Source: Treponema sp.
Lineage (GTDB): Bacteria > Spirochaetota > Spirochaetia > Treponematales > Treponemataceae
DNA: 64,000 bases
Reading direction: 5' to 3'
Assembly: GCA_017549025.1 (NCBI GenBank)
Contig: JAFYWB010000046.1
Location: 33,500-97,499 of the forward strand
Position 1 is the first letter of the stretch. Each line of letters starts with the position of its first letter. The notes under the pieces were generated by a model. It ran no database searches. It was not told the origin of the DNA and was given only the letters and a program-made list of their open reading frames with translations. Shown in pieces: positions 19,019 through 27,277 of this stretch. A program made the position numbers and the translations under genes.

Positions 19019-20785
19019 ATGGAAAAAAACACATTGATTGCAATAGTTCTTTCCACTATTGTACTAATTACCTTTACCGTATTGCAAACGGTAGTGTTCC
19101 CTCCTCCAGCTGCTGAAGAAGTTGTAATTGAACAAGAAATTCCTCTGATTGCAGAGCCTGTTGAAAAGCAGGAGGTTTCTTCTAGTAGTTTGGCCGTTGC
19201 CTATCCTGATGAAGAAGAATCACTGAAAGAAGAAGAGATTGTAATTCTTACCAGCAAGGCAAAGATTACACTTTCCAATCGTGGTGGAGACGTAATTGGC
19301 TATGAATTGCTAGAGCATCGTGATGGAGACTCTGGCGTAGAAATGGCTGACAATATTTCTGCCAACAATAGAGCCTTTTCTATTGCCTTGGGTGGAGCTG
19401 AAAATGGCATTATTCAGGACTTATTCCACGTAAAAAAGATTGATGATTACACTGTAGGTTTTTACAAAACATTCCAGGATTCAAGAAGTGGCGGAAAATA
19501 TATTCTTGCAAAGCAGTATACCTTTAAGCCAGATGATTATTTGTTCCGTTTGGACGTATCTGTAGAAGGCTCCGATGGAATGAACAGACTTTCCTTTGGA
19601 GATGCAGCTTATACCATTAGAACAGCACCACAGATTGGTCCTTACTACAATGCTAAGTCCAACAGATATGAAAACAGAACCTTCATGTCTTTTGATGGAA
19701 ACAAGAAGAAGACCCAGATTATTGGTGAAGGAAAAACAGAGGTTTACGAAAAGGATTTTACTTGGACAGGTGTTGGTGGTAAATACTTTGAGATTCTTGG
19801 TGTTCCTGTACAGCCTAATACAATGCTGGATGTAGTATTTTCTACCGAGGTTGAGGTGAACGACTACGCCAATGCTCAGGTAATGCTTACAAGAAAGGCC
19901 ATCATGGAGTCTTCTACCAAGGATTCCTATTACTTCTATGTTGGTCCTCGTACAGAAAAGGATTTGAAGATTTACAATAACTCTCAGGACAATCCTTGGG
20001 GCTTGTCCAATATGAAGCTAAACGAAAGCCTTCAATCCACTGGAATTCTGTCTTGGCTTGAAACAATCCTGAAATTCTGTATGGAGCTGATTTATAAGAT
20101 TATTCCTAACTGGGGTGTATCTATCATCATCCTTACTATCATTATCAAGTTCCTTTTGTTCCCCCTGACAAAGAAGAGTTCTATGGGAACTTTGAAGATG
20201 CAAGAGCTTCAGCCTCAGATTAAGGAAATTCAGGATAAGTATAAGGATCAGCCAGACAAGCTGAATATGGAAATGTCTAAGCTATACAAGGAATCTGGCT
20301 ATAATCCTCTTTCTGGATGCTTGCCCTTGTTGCTGCAGTTCCCCTTGATTTTTGCAATGTACAACTTGTTCAACAACTACTTTGAGTTCCGTGGAGCAAT
20401 GTTTATTCCTGGCTGGATTCCTGACCTGTCTATTGGAGATATTGTTCCTCTTCCAGGTAATATTCCTGTTCTTGGTAGCCAAATCCATCTTTTGCCTGTT
20501 ATCTATTTGGCTTCACAGTTAATCTTTGGAAAGGTTACTCAGTCAAGTGCTGCTGCTGGCGGAAATAATACTCAGATGAAGATTATGATGTACGGTATGC
20601 CTATTATGTTCTTCTTTATCTTCTACAATGCTCCAGCAGGACTTCTTTTGTACTGGACCGTAAGTAACGTTTTGCAGCTTTTCCAGCAGATGTTTATTAA
20701 CAAAATGATGCAGGCAAAGCGTGCAGAAATGGCACTGAACAAAGCCGCTGAAAAGAAGGTTTTTGTTCCCAGAAAGAAGAAGTAA
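19019..20785 (+). CDS. yidC: membrane protein insertase YidC
   Basis: Inserts and folds inner-membrane proteins. N-terminal membrane segment (about 5-25), a large periplasmic domain (about 60-335), then the conserved insertase core with membrane helices. The core has WGVSIIILTIIIKFLLFPL with the hydrophilic-groove Lys nearby, the cytoplasmic hairpin KMQELQPQIKEIQ, and GCLPLLLQFPLIFAMY. The C-terminal tail is basic (RKKK). 588 residues is the long Gram-negative type, agreeing with a double-membrane cell. Confidence 0.96.
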   Translation: MEKNTLIAIVLSTIVLITFTVLQTVVFPPPAAEEVVIEQEIPLIAEPVEKQEVSSSSLAVAYPDEEESLKEEEIVILTSKAKITLSNRGGDVIGYELLEHRDGDSGVEMADNISANNRAFSIALGGAENGIIQDLFHVKKIDDYTVGFYKTFQDSRSGGKYILAKQYTFKPDDYLFRLDVSVEGSDGMNRLSFGDAAYTIRTAPQIGPYYNAKSNRYENRTFMSFDGNKKKTQIIGEGKTEVYEKDFTWTGVGGKYFEILGVPVQPNTMLDVVFSTEVEVNDYANAQVMLTRKAIMESSTKDSYYFYVGPRTEKDLKIYNNSQDNPWGLSNMKLNESLQSTGILSWLETILKFCMELIYKIIPNWGVSIIILTIIIKFLLFPLTKKSSMGTLKMQELQPQIKEIQDKYKDQPDKLNMEMSKLYKESGYNPLSGCLPLLLQFPLIFAMYNLFNNYFEFRGAMFIPGWIPDLSIGDIVPLPGNIPVLGSQIHLLPVIYLASQLIFGKVTQSSAAAGGNNTQMKIMMYGMPIMFFFIFYNAPAGLLLYWTVSNVLQLFQQMFINKMMQAKRAEMALNKAAEKKVFVPRKKK

Positions 20786-20816
20786 TTTGACTGTACTAGA
20801 ATAAAGGAGATATACA

Positions 20817-21518
20817 ATGGTATACGAATATGAAGGAAAAACTGAAAAAGAAGCCATTGAACTGGCTGCAAATGAACTGGGCTTGGAAAGAGACCAGTTT
20901 GACGTAGAAATTATTGAGTCTCAGAAAACTGGATTTTTTAAGAAGGGATATGTAAAGATTCGAGTTCATACAGTAGATGCAGTTGAAAACGAGAATCCAG
21001 AATTTGATGGTGGAATGCCTAAGGCTTCCAGAACAATCTTTGCAGATCCCCTTCCCCAGGATGATTTTGAGAAGAAGCTTATTGATTTTACTGCTTCCAT
21101 GATTCGCAAGATGGGTTATGACGTTACTGTAGAAATTATGTTCCGGGAGGATCATAAGCTGGGAATTCGGTTGAATTCTTCTAAGTCTTCCATCTTGATT
21201 GGTCGTAAGGGAAAAAATCTTGATGCCTTGCAGCTGCTGGTAAATGTATATGCTGGTCGTCTTGGTCGGGAAGATATTCGGGTAATTCTTGATACAGAAA
21301 ATTATCGTATTCGCCGGGAAGAGTCCTTGGTACGGTTGGCATACAACACTGCAGATAAGGTTCGCATGAGTCGCAAGTCTGTTTTGCTGGAGCCTATGAA
21401 TCCCTTTGAGCGAAGACTCATTCACACTACTTTGAATGATATCAGTGATGTGGAAACAAAAAGTGAGGGAGACGGACTGTACAAGCAGGTACGTATCATC
21501 TACAAAGGATTAAGATAA
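20817..21518 (+). CDS. jag: RNA-binding protein Jag/KhpB
   Basis: Cytoplasmic RNA-binding protein, usually beside yidC. Jag-N domain (1-52; EYEGKTEKEAIELA, FFKKGYVKI), a KH domain with the loop IGRKGKNLDALQ (about 127-138), and an R3H domain with MNPFERRLIH (about 199-208). 233 residues. AAAGGAGAT lies upstream. Confidence 0.93.
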   Translation: MVYEYEGKTEKEAIELAANELGLERDQFDVEIIESQKTGFFKKGYVKIRVHTVDAVENENPEFDGGMPKASRTIFADPLPQDDFEKKLIDFTASMIRKMGYDVTVEIMFREDHKLGIRLNSSKSSILIGRKGKNLDALQLLVNVYAGRLGREDIRVILDTENYRIRREESLVRLAYNTADKVRMSRKSVLLEPMNPFERRLIHTTLNDISDVETKSEGDGLYKQVRIIYKGLR

Positions 21519-21594
21519 TTTTCTACATGACTGTAACAATATCTACTTTAGGTTTTTTAATGATAAAACTTAAAGTAGATAAGGTGGTTATTTT

Positions 21595-22425
21595 ATGAAA
21601 ATTAAGATGATAAACTTGTTGGGCCATAGAACCTTTATATTCTGTCTTTGTCTGGTAGTATTGTTGAGTGAAGGGCTTTTTGCTCAAGCTGCTGAAAATA
21701 TTCCTTCTGAAATTGATGGAGCAATTTTTCAGCAGCTGTTGGAAAAGGGTGAATACCGTGTTCAGTATTTTAAGGAAAGCGGTAGAGAGTTTACCCTGTA
21801 TCCACAAACTGAGTTAGGTTCCCTTTTAACAAAAACCTGGACAGAGACAAAAGATCCTGTTTTTGTAGCTGAATCCCTTTTTTTGATTGAAAAACCAGAA
21901 GGTTCAAATCAATTGGATACAGCACTTATTTCTCGGATTATGAGGTCAGTTTCTTCCATGGAAGGAATTGAATATTATTCTAATAGTGAAAAAAAGATGA
22001 AGACCTTATATTCCCAGTCCTACACTATAGACAATCTTGAGGATAAAAATAGGATTCCTGATAACGTAGATGGTTCAGCTGAAAATCTTTCAGTCTATGC
22101 ATTCCAGGAAGATGGTTCCTTTGGGGATAATTATTATCAAATTGATTATCGTCAGCGGGAAAACGAAGTTTCCATGGTGATTAGATTGATGGAGCCTTTG
22201 AAATATGGCTTGGTTACTGCAGTAAAGGCAAATAATCTTGTGTTTAACATTGATGTTCTGGATAAGGGTTCTTATCTTGTGATGTATGTTGGTGCAAAGG
22301 TTAAATTCCCAGCCATAAGCTTGTTAGAGAACAAATTGAACAAGTCTTTTGGTTCACGAATAACGGCTTTACATGACTGGTTTAAAAGCAGTTATATTTC
22401 AGCAAAAGAAGCTGAATTGAGATAG
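21595..22425 (+). CDS. secreted protein of unknown function
   Basis: No family recognised with confidence. Signal peptide of about 31 residues ends at LFAQA. The mature 245 residues look like a mixed alpha/beta periplasmic protein, with an [18 protein letters not shown] segment near the start and a region [18 protein letters not shown] suggesting beta strands. No lipobox, no membrane helices and no cysteine pair in the mature part. It lies 14 bases before the immunophilin lipoprotein gene, so the two are likely co-transcribed and may share an envelope-stress role; that is inference. Confidence 0.6.
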   Translation: MKIKMINLLGHRTFIFCLCLVVLLSEGLFAQAAENIPSEIDGAIFQQLLEKGEYRVQYFKESGREFTLYPQTELGSLLTKTWTETKDPVFVAESLFLIEKPEGSNQLDTALISRIMRSVSSMEGIEYYSNSEKKMKTLYSQSYTIDNLEDKNRIPDNVDGSAENLSVYAFQEDGSFGDNYYQIDYRQRENEVSMVIRLMEPLKYGLVTAVKANNLVFNIDVLDKGSYLVMYVGAKVKFPAISLLENKLNKSFGSRITALHDWFKSSYISAKEAELR

Positions 22426-22439
22426 CAGAGAGGTATAAA

Positions 22440-23465
22440 ATGACGAAAAATTTTGTGGCATTGATAAGTGCTTGTATGATTTTAATAGGAGGATGTTCAT
22501 CCATGGAAAAAAAATCAAAGGTGATTGAAGGAAAGGATGGGGTTTTTGCAATTATGGAAACCTCAAAGGGTGAGATTGTTTTGGAGCTGCACTACAAGGA
22601 AACTCCCCTTACTGTAACCAACTTTGTTGGTTTGGCAGAGGGAACCTTGGATGCTACCAAGGGAAAGCCCTTTTATGATGGACTGAAATTCCATCGTGTT
22701 ATCAGTGACTTTATGATTCAGGGTGGTGATCCCAAGGGTAACGGAACAGGTGGCCCTGGATATCGTTTTGAAGATGAGATTGTAGAAAGCTTAAAGCACG
22801 ATGGACCTGGTGTTCTTTCTATGGCAAATGCAGGTGCAGGAACAAACGGAAGCCAGTTCTTCATTACTCACGTGGAAACTCCTTGGTTGGATGGAAAGCA
22901 CACTGTATTTGGTCGTGTTCTTGAAGGACAGGATGTTGTAAACAAGATTGTTCAAGGCGACAAAATCAACAAGGTGACTATTGTTCGCCAGGGTGATGAG
23001 GCAAGTAAATTTACTGCAACTCAGGCTGATTTTGATGGACTGAGAGCAAAGGTTGCCAAGGAAAATGCCGAAAAGAAGGCTAAGGAGCAGGAAGCAATTA
23101 TTGCATCAATCGAGGCTTCTTTCCCTGATGCAACAAAGACAGCTGACGGCATCTACTACAAGGTAACAAAAGAAGGTAGCGGAATCACCTGTGGAACAGG
23201 TAAGAACGTTGCTGTTCACTATACTGGTTATTTCTTGGATGGACAGGTTTTTGATTCTTCTCAGGGGCGTGGAACCTTGGACTTCAAGACTGGTGCTCAT
23301 CAGATGATTCCTGGATTTGATGTAATGGTTCAGGAGATGAAGGTTGGAGAAAAGAGAACTGTTGTTCTGCCTCCTTCCATGGCTTACGGTGATGCAGGTG
23401 CTGGCGGAGTTATTCCCGGCGGTGCATATATTGCCTTTGACATTGAACTTGTAAAGATTAAATAA
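22440..23465 (+). CDS. dual-family peptidyl-prolyl isomerase lipoprotein (cyclophilin-FKBP fusion)
   Basis: Catalyses proline cis-trans isomerisation, probably folding envelope proteins in the periplasm. Signal peptide with lipobox LIGGC predicts a lipoprotein. A cyclophilin domain (about 35-190) keeps [22 protein letters not shown] and the Trp of [11 protein letters not shown] charged helix (about 195-235, [13 protein letters not shown]) joins it to a C-terminal FKBP domain (about 255-341) with [16 protein letters not shown] and [14 protein letters not shown]. Both active sites look intact. Such cyclophilin/FKBP fusions are known but rare, and Treponema is among the reported hosts. Confidence 0.9.
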   Translation: MTKNFVALISACMILIGGCSSMEKKSKVIEGKDGVFAIMETSKGEIVLELHYKETPLTVTNFVGLAEGTLDATKGKPFYDGLKFHRVISDFMIQGGDPKGNGTGGPGYRFEDEIVESLKHDGPGVLSMANAGAGTNGSQFFITHVETPWLDGKHTVFGRVLEGQDVVNKIVQGDKINKVTIVRQGDEASKFTATQADFDGLRAKVAKENAEKKAKEQEAIIASIEASFPDATKTADGIYYKVTKEGSGITCGTGKNVAVHYTGYFLDGQVFDSSQGRGTLDFKTGAHQMIPGFDVMVQEMKVGEKRTVVLPPSMAYGDAGAGGVIPGGAYIAFDIELVKIK

Positions 23466-23483
23466 ATTTAATTTGGAGGCTCT

Positions 23484-24950
23484 ATGAGAAGGAGCAAGGG
23501 ATTTGTATTTAAACGTATTGCGTTTGTGCTCTTAGTTTCTTCTCTTGGAGCCTCAATTATTTATGCGCAGAATTCCAGTGGTAATTCTGTAGTAACAACT
23601 CCCTCTATGGGAGGAAGCATTCAGCTGGCTCATAGCTTTTCTGGAACCTATACCTTGGTGGAACGTTCTAACTGGAGCCAGTACATAAATGGTCGTTATA
23701 TTGGTTTGACTAGCCGTGAAGTTCATGGATTTATGAATCCCATGGGAACTGGCTTTTGGCGAGGACAATCTGGTACCGAATACACTGGCGACTTTTACAT
23801 TTTTCAGCAAACAAAGCGAAACGCTAGTACTGCAGCAGCAGGAATAGATGATATTGTTCCTTCTACCTTTGTGATGCTGCAGGATGGAAGTATTCAATTT
23901 ACAGAAATGTGCTTTTATCCGCAGCTACGGAACTTTCCTGTTTTTCCACAGGATAAGGTAAAGAAAGGCAGCCGTTGGCAGGGAACGGCGGAGCGAGTTA
24001 TTGATCCTCGAAACAACAATCAATACACGGTTTTAGAAGTTCCTGTTGAATATGAATTTATCGGGGAAGAGCTTTACGAAGGTGCCCCAGTTTATAGAAT
24101 TAAGGCAAAATTTGCCACTCGATTTAATCGGTATAATCCACCTAGAATAATCGATAGTGAGCTGACTCAAGCTACTGGTACCCACGATGTGGATATTCTT
24201 GTAGACAAGGAAACTTGTGCGGTACTGATGATTCTTGACCGCTTGGACGAGACCTTTACCTATCGCAATGGAGAAACAATTCGATACAAGGGAACAACTT
24301 CACTTTTTACAAAAATTCCTGTTCAAGTGGACAAACGAGAATTGTACGAGCGGGCAGTTTATATTGCTCGTGGAGAGGAAGTGCCAGCCAGTTCTAGTCT
24401 TGCAAAAATAGATAATGCTGGTAAAAGTTCTGGTTCTGAAAAAACTAGTTCCTCTGAAATCGCTTCTAATGAGACAGGTTCTAGCGGTGGAAAAACTTCC
24501 GCTTCAACTGTTACTTCCAAGGAAGCTGGTGTGGTAGAGAAAAATCCTACTACAGGTAGCGTTATAGATGATGGCACAGGACTTTTCCAAGTGGAAGATA
24601 CAGACAAGGGCGTGCGACTTTCCGTGCGAGACTTAAAGTTTGTGGCAGATAGTTCTCAGCTTTTGCCTCAGGAAAAGGAGCGACTTGACGCTGTAGCTGA
24701 AGTACTGAAATCTGTTCCAGGTGGAACCTTCTTGATAGAGGGACATACTGCAGCAGTAGGACTTGCAGCTGGTGAGCAGCAGCTTTCTGAGGAACGAGCT
24801 CAGTCGGTAATCAAGGAAATGGTAAAACGTGGTCTTAAAGAGGAACAATTTATGTTCAAGGGCTATGGTGGAACACGTTCAGTAGGAGACAATAATACAG
24901 ATGCAGGGCGGGCTGCAAACCGCCGTGTAGAAATTACAATCTTGCAGTAA
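23484..24950 (+). CDS. OmpA-family outer-membrane/peptidoglycan-binding protein
   Basis: Signal peptide to IIYAQ. Residues about 30-300 form a domain of unknown function rich in beta strands. A Ser/Thr/Gly-rich linker follows (about 300-365), then a C-terminal OmpA-like domain (about 380-488). That domain has LKFVADSSQLLPQEKERLDAV, IEGHTAAVG and the ANRRVEI end, which bind the peptidoglycan stem peptide. It likely ties the outer envelope to the wall. The position between the immunophilin and the SpoU gene, with 18- and 13-base gaps, suggests one transcript. Confidence 0.85.
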   Translation: MRRSKGFVFKRIAFVLLVSSLGASIIYAQNSSGNSVVTTPSMGGSIQLAHSFSGTYTLVERSNWSQYINGRYIGLTSREVHGFMNPMGTGFWRGQSGTEYTGDFYIFQQTKRNASTAAAGIDDIVPSTFVMLQDGSIQFTEMCFYPQLRNFPVFPQDKVKKGSRWQGTAERVIDPRNNNQYTVLEVPVEYEFIGEELYEGAPVYRIKAKFATRFNRYNPPRIIDSELTQATGTHDVDILVDKETCAVLMILDRLDETFTYRNGETIRYKGTTSLFTKIPVQVDKRELYERAVYIARGEEVPASSSLAKIDNAGKSSGSEKTSSSEIASNETGSSGGKTSASTVTSKEAGVVEKNPTTGSVIDDGTGLFQVEDTDKGVRLSVRDLKFVADSSQLLPQEKERLDAVAEVLKSVPGGTFLIEGHTAAVGLAAGEQQLSEERAQSVIKEMVKRGLKEEQFMFKGYGGTRSVGDNNTDAGRAANRRVEITILQ

Positions 24951-24963
24951 TAGGTGATGAGGT

Positions 24964-25761
24964 ATGAAGAACAAGAAGAACAATGAATTGGCAGTGTGTG
25001 GTTTTGCAGCAGTAAAGGCTTTGGGAAAAGAGCATCCCGAAAGTATTCGTCGTTTTTATTATTCAGAGGAAAATTCGAAGAAATTTGGTGATTTATGCCG
25101 CTTCCTTGCCCAAAATAAGATTCCTTACAACATGGTGGAATCCAAGGACTTGGAAAAATTGTGCGGTAGCGTTCATCATCAGGGTGTAGTGGCCATGATC
25201 GAAGAAAAAACTCCTGTTCCCCTTACTGCTTCCATTACAACGAGCTGGATTGAGTCTGGAGAATCTGCTTTGCTGCTGGATAGAGTTGGTAATGCAAACA
25301 ATCTGGGAGCAATAGCCCGTAGTGCAGCTTTCTTTGGCATAAAGAATATTATTCTGCCCATAAATGAATCCCAAAGCCTTATTACAACTAGCACCTACCG
25401 TGTGGCTCAAGGTGGTATGGAATATGTGAATATGTATTCCGTTCGTTCCGTTGTGCGACTTTTGCAGGATATGAAGGATAAAATGTATCGAATTGGTACA
25501 GATGTTCGAGCCTCCACTCCCCTTTCCAAGGTGAACAAGGGACGGAACAACAAGCCTGTTTTGGTGGTGCTGGGAAATGAGGAGCATGGAATTTCTCAGG
25601 TAGTAAAGGATAACTGCGATTGCTTGGTGGTCATTCCCTCTGCTTTCAGCATGAGTCAGGCTCAAGGAAAGGGTGCTTCCAATCCAGATTCATGGCCAGT
25701 GGAAAGTCTGAATGTTGCTCAGGCTTCAGCTATTATTCTGTACGAAATTACAAAGGACTAA
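24964..25761 (+). CDS. TrmH/SpoU-family RNA 2'-O-methyltransferase
   Basis: SPOUT-fold methyltransferase acting on tRNA or rRNA ribose. An N-terminal substrate-binding domain (1-90) precedes the catalytic domain. That has motif 1 LDRVGNANNLGAIARSA, motif 2 VLGNEEHGIS and motif 3 SLNVAQASAIILYE. A 15-residue insertion between motifs 2 and 3 (QAQGKGASNPDSW) resembles the YfiF-like branch. The target base cannot be read from sequence. TGATGAGGT precedes the ATG. Confidence 0.85.
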   Translation: MKNKKNNELAVCGFAAVKALGKEHPESIRRFYYSEENSKKFGDLCRFLAQNKIPYNMVESKDLEKLCGSVHHQGVVAMIEEKTPVPLTASITTSWIESGESALLLDRVGNANNLGAIARSAAFFGIKNIILPINESQSLITTSTYRVAQGGMEYVNMYSVRSVVRLLQDMKDKMYRIGTDVRASTPLSKVNKGRNNKPVLVVLGNEEHGISQVVKDNCDCLVVIPSAFSMSQAQGKGASNPDSWPVESLNVAQASAIILYEITKD

Positions 25762-25770
25762 GAGGATTAT

Positions 25771-26592
25771 ATGAGCTGCTCGGGTAAAATCAAAGTTAAG
25801 GCTGTAATTTTTTTGATGCTCCTTTGTGGTGCCAATGCTACTTTTGCGGGAATCGGTGATTTTTTTGAGGGAAAATCTGGTATATTCACACTTGACCCTG
25901 TGTACGATGGAATTATTGGCGGTGGTGGTCTTGCTTTAACTGGAGGTTTATTTGTCTACGATTTTTTTGCACCAGTTCCTGAGTTTGATGGAGCTGTGCT
26001 GAATAAGGATGATGTCAATTCCTTTGACCGCTGGGCAATGCAGCCTTATTCAAAGTCTCTGCATATGACAGGAACCGTAACGGAAATGTTATCCATGGCA
26101 GCTCCTCTTGCCTTGATTGCTACGGACAAAAGTGAGTGGGGAATTTGGGCGGTAATGTATGCTGAATCTGTTTTATGGGCCAATGGATTGAAGGAAGCCT
26201 TAAAATTCAGTGTAAGCCGAGCACGTCCTTATATGTATTTTGATGGAGCTCCCGAAGATAAAATTAAAGATGGGGACTACATGAAATCCTTTCCTTCTGG
26301 TCACACCACCATGGCCTTTAACGGTGCAGTATTTGCAAGCTACACTTTTTCCAAATATTTTCCCGAATCTAAGTGGAAGATTCCCGTTATTGCAGGAAGT
26401 CTTACCTTAGCCACCGCAACTGCCGTGCAGCGAGTTCTTAGTGGAAATCACTTTGTAACAGATGTACTTGCAGGAGCAGCTATCGGTAGCTTTACTGGCT
26501 TTATAGTTCCCTTCCTTCACACATTACCTAAACGAGAAAATCTGGAAGTTGCTGTTGCTCCAACGGGCTTTTATCTTCAATATCGATACTAA
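25771..26592 (+). CDS. PAP2-family phosphatase, exported
   Basis: Lipid-phosphate phosphatase type. The signal peptide ends at ATFAG. The three-part active site is intact: KFSVSRARP (K-x6-RP), PSGH (about 172), and RVLSGNHFVTD (R-x5-H-x3-D). Hydrophobic segments around the motifs suggest membrane association, facing the periplasm. The substrate could be undecaprenyl pyrophosphate or phosphatidic acid; sequence does not decide. Last gene of the envelope run and convergent with the Rrf2-type regulator. Confidence 0.85.
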   Translation: MSCSGKIKVKAVIFLMLLCGANATFAGIGDFFEGKSGIFTLDPVYDGIIGGGGLALTGGLFVYDFFAPVPEFDGAVLNKDDVNSFDRWAMQPYSKSLHMTGTVTEMLSMAAPLALIATDKSEWGIWAVMYAESVLWANGLKEALKFSVSRARPYMYFDGAPEDKIKDGDYMKSFPSGHTTMAFNGAVFASYTFSKYFPESKWKIPVIAGSLTLATATAVQRVLSGNHFVTDVLAGAAIGSFTGFIVPFLHTLPKRENLEVAVAPTGFYLQYRY

Positions 26593-26616
26593 AAAATTGT
26601 GGGGAGGCATCAATAC

Positions 26617-26643
26617 GGAGGAGTTCTTGTAAAATACTCCTCC
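26617..26643. terminator. possible bidirectional terminator
   Basis: GGAGGAGT and ACTCCTCC form an 8-base perfect stem with an 11-base loop between two convergent genes. GGGGAGG/CCTCCCC outside could extend it. There is no strong T run, so confidence is moderate. Confidence 0.4.
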
Positions 26644-26649
26644 CCTCCC

Positions 26650-27069
26650 CTACTCCACTACGGGTTCTTGATTTACCAAGTCCTCCAAGGTGTAGTTGTC
26701 TACATATTCTTCAATTACTTTGTACAATCCTCTCCAAAATGGCAAGGTTTTACAAACGGCTAATCGTTCACAGGGCATGTCGGGATTTTCTAAACAGGCA
26801 ACGGGAGCAAGAGGCCCTTCAGTAAGACGTAGTATTTCTCCCACAGAATATTTTGCTGGTGAACGTGAAAGCTTGTATCCACCTTGCTGCCCACGAATGC
26901 TCATAAGCAAACCGTGTTTACTCAAAAGTGAAGCGATTTGTTCCAAGTATTTTACAGAGATTTCCTGACGTGCAGAAATATCCTTTAGTGCTATATATTG
27001 ATTTTCGCTGTGCATTGCCAAATCTATCATAAATCGAAGGGCATAACGGCCTCTTGTTGATATTTTCAT
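26650..27069 (-). CDS. Rrf2/IscR-family transcriptional regulator
   Basis: Winged-helix repressor of the Rrf2 family. The N-terminal part is the HTH (STRGRYALRFMIDLA, ISARQEISVKYLEQI) with wing GLLMSIRGQQGGYKLSR. Three Cys at about 93, 101 and 107 (VACLENPDMPCERLAVC), placed like those of IscR, could hold an iron-sulfur cluster. 139 residues. A consensus promoter (TTGACG-17-TATATT) and a TTCCT-CT-AGGAA palindrome near the start site suggest autoregulation. Targets are unknown; it could report on iron-sulfur or redox state. Confidence 0.85.
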   Translation of the reverse strand: MKISTRGRYALRFMIDLAMHSENQYIALKDISARQEISVKYLEQIASLLSKHGLLMSIRGQQGGYKLSRSPAKYSVGEILRLTEGPLAPVACLENPDMPCERLAVCKTLPFWRGLYKVIEEYVDNYTLEDLVNQEPVVE

Positions 27070-27085
27070 AGTATTCCTCTAGGAA

Positions 27086-27114
27086 AATATACCAAAGAAG
27101 AATCTTCTCGTCAA
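27086..27114 (-). promoter_or_regulatory. promoter of the Rrf2-type regulator
   Basis: Minus-strand TTGACG, 17-base spacer and TATATT, both 5 of 6. The predicted start falls within TTCCT-CT-AGGAA (27074-27085), a possible self-operator that also includes the ribosome site. Confidence 0.6.
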
Positions 27115-27147
27115 TCTTTTAGAAACAAAGAATAAAGTGGAAAAAAT

Positions 27148-27189
27148 AAAAAAGCTGTGGAAAACTAGTAGTTTTTCCACAGCTTTTTT
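27148..27189. terminator. terminator of the dat-ddc operon with TTTTCCACA motifs
   Basis: AAAAAAGCTGTGGAAAA and its exact reverse complement form a 17-base perfect stem with an 8-base loop, usable in both directions. The stem holds TGTGGAAAA/TTTTCCACA, the DnaA-box-like word seen in oriC. Another copy follows at about 27228-27236. Confidence 0.65.
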
Positions 27190-27277
27190 CGTGTTATGTA
27201 CAAGTTTTACCTATTTATCAACAAGTTTTCCACAAGAAAAACTTGAAAACAGGAAAAACTTTGCATTAAACTAAAAG

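Noticed and set aside
23106..25665. Minus-strand open frames opposite the immunophilin, OmpA and SpoU genes
   Set aside because: Antisense to well-supported genes, low-complexity and without conserved motifs.
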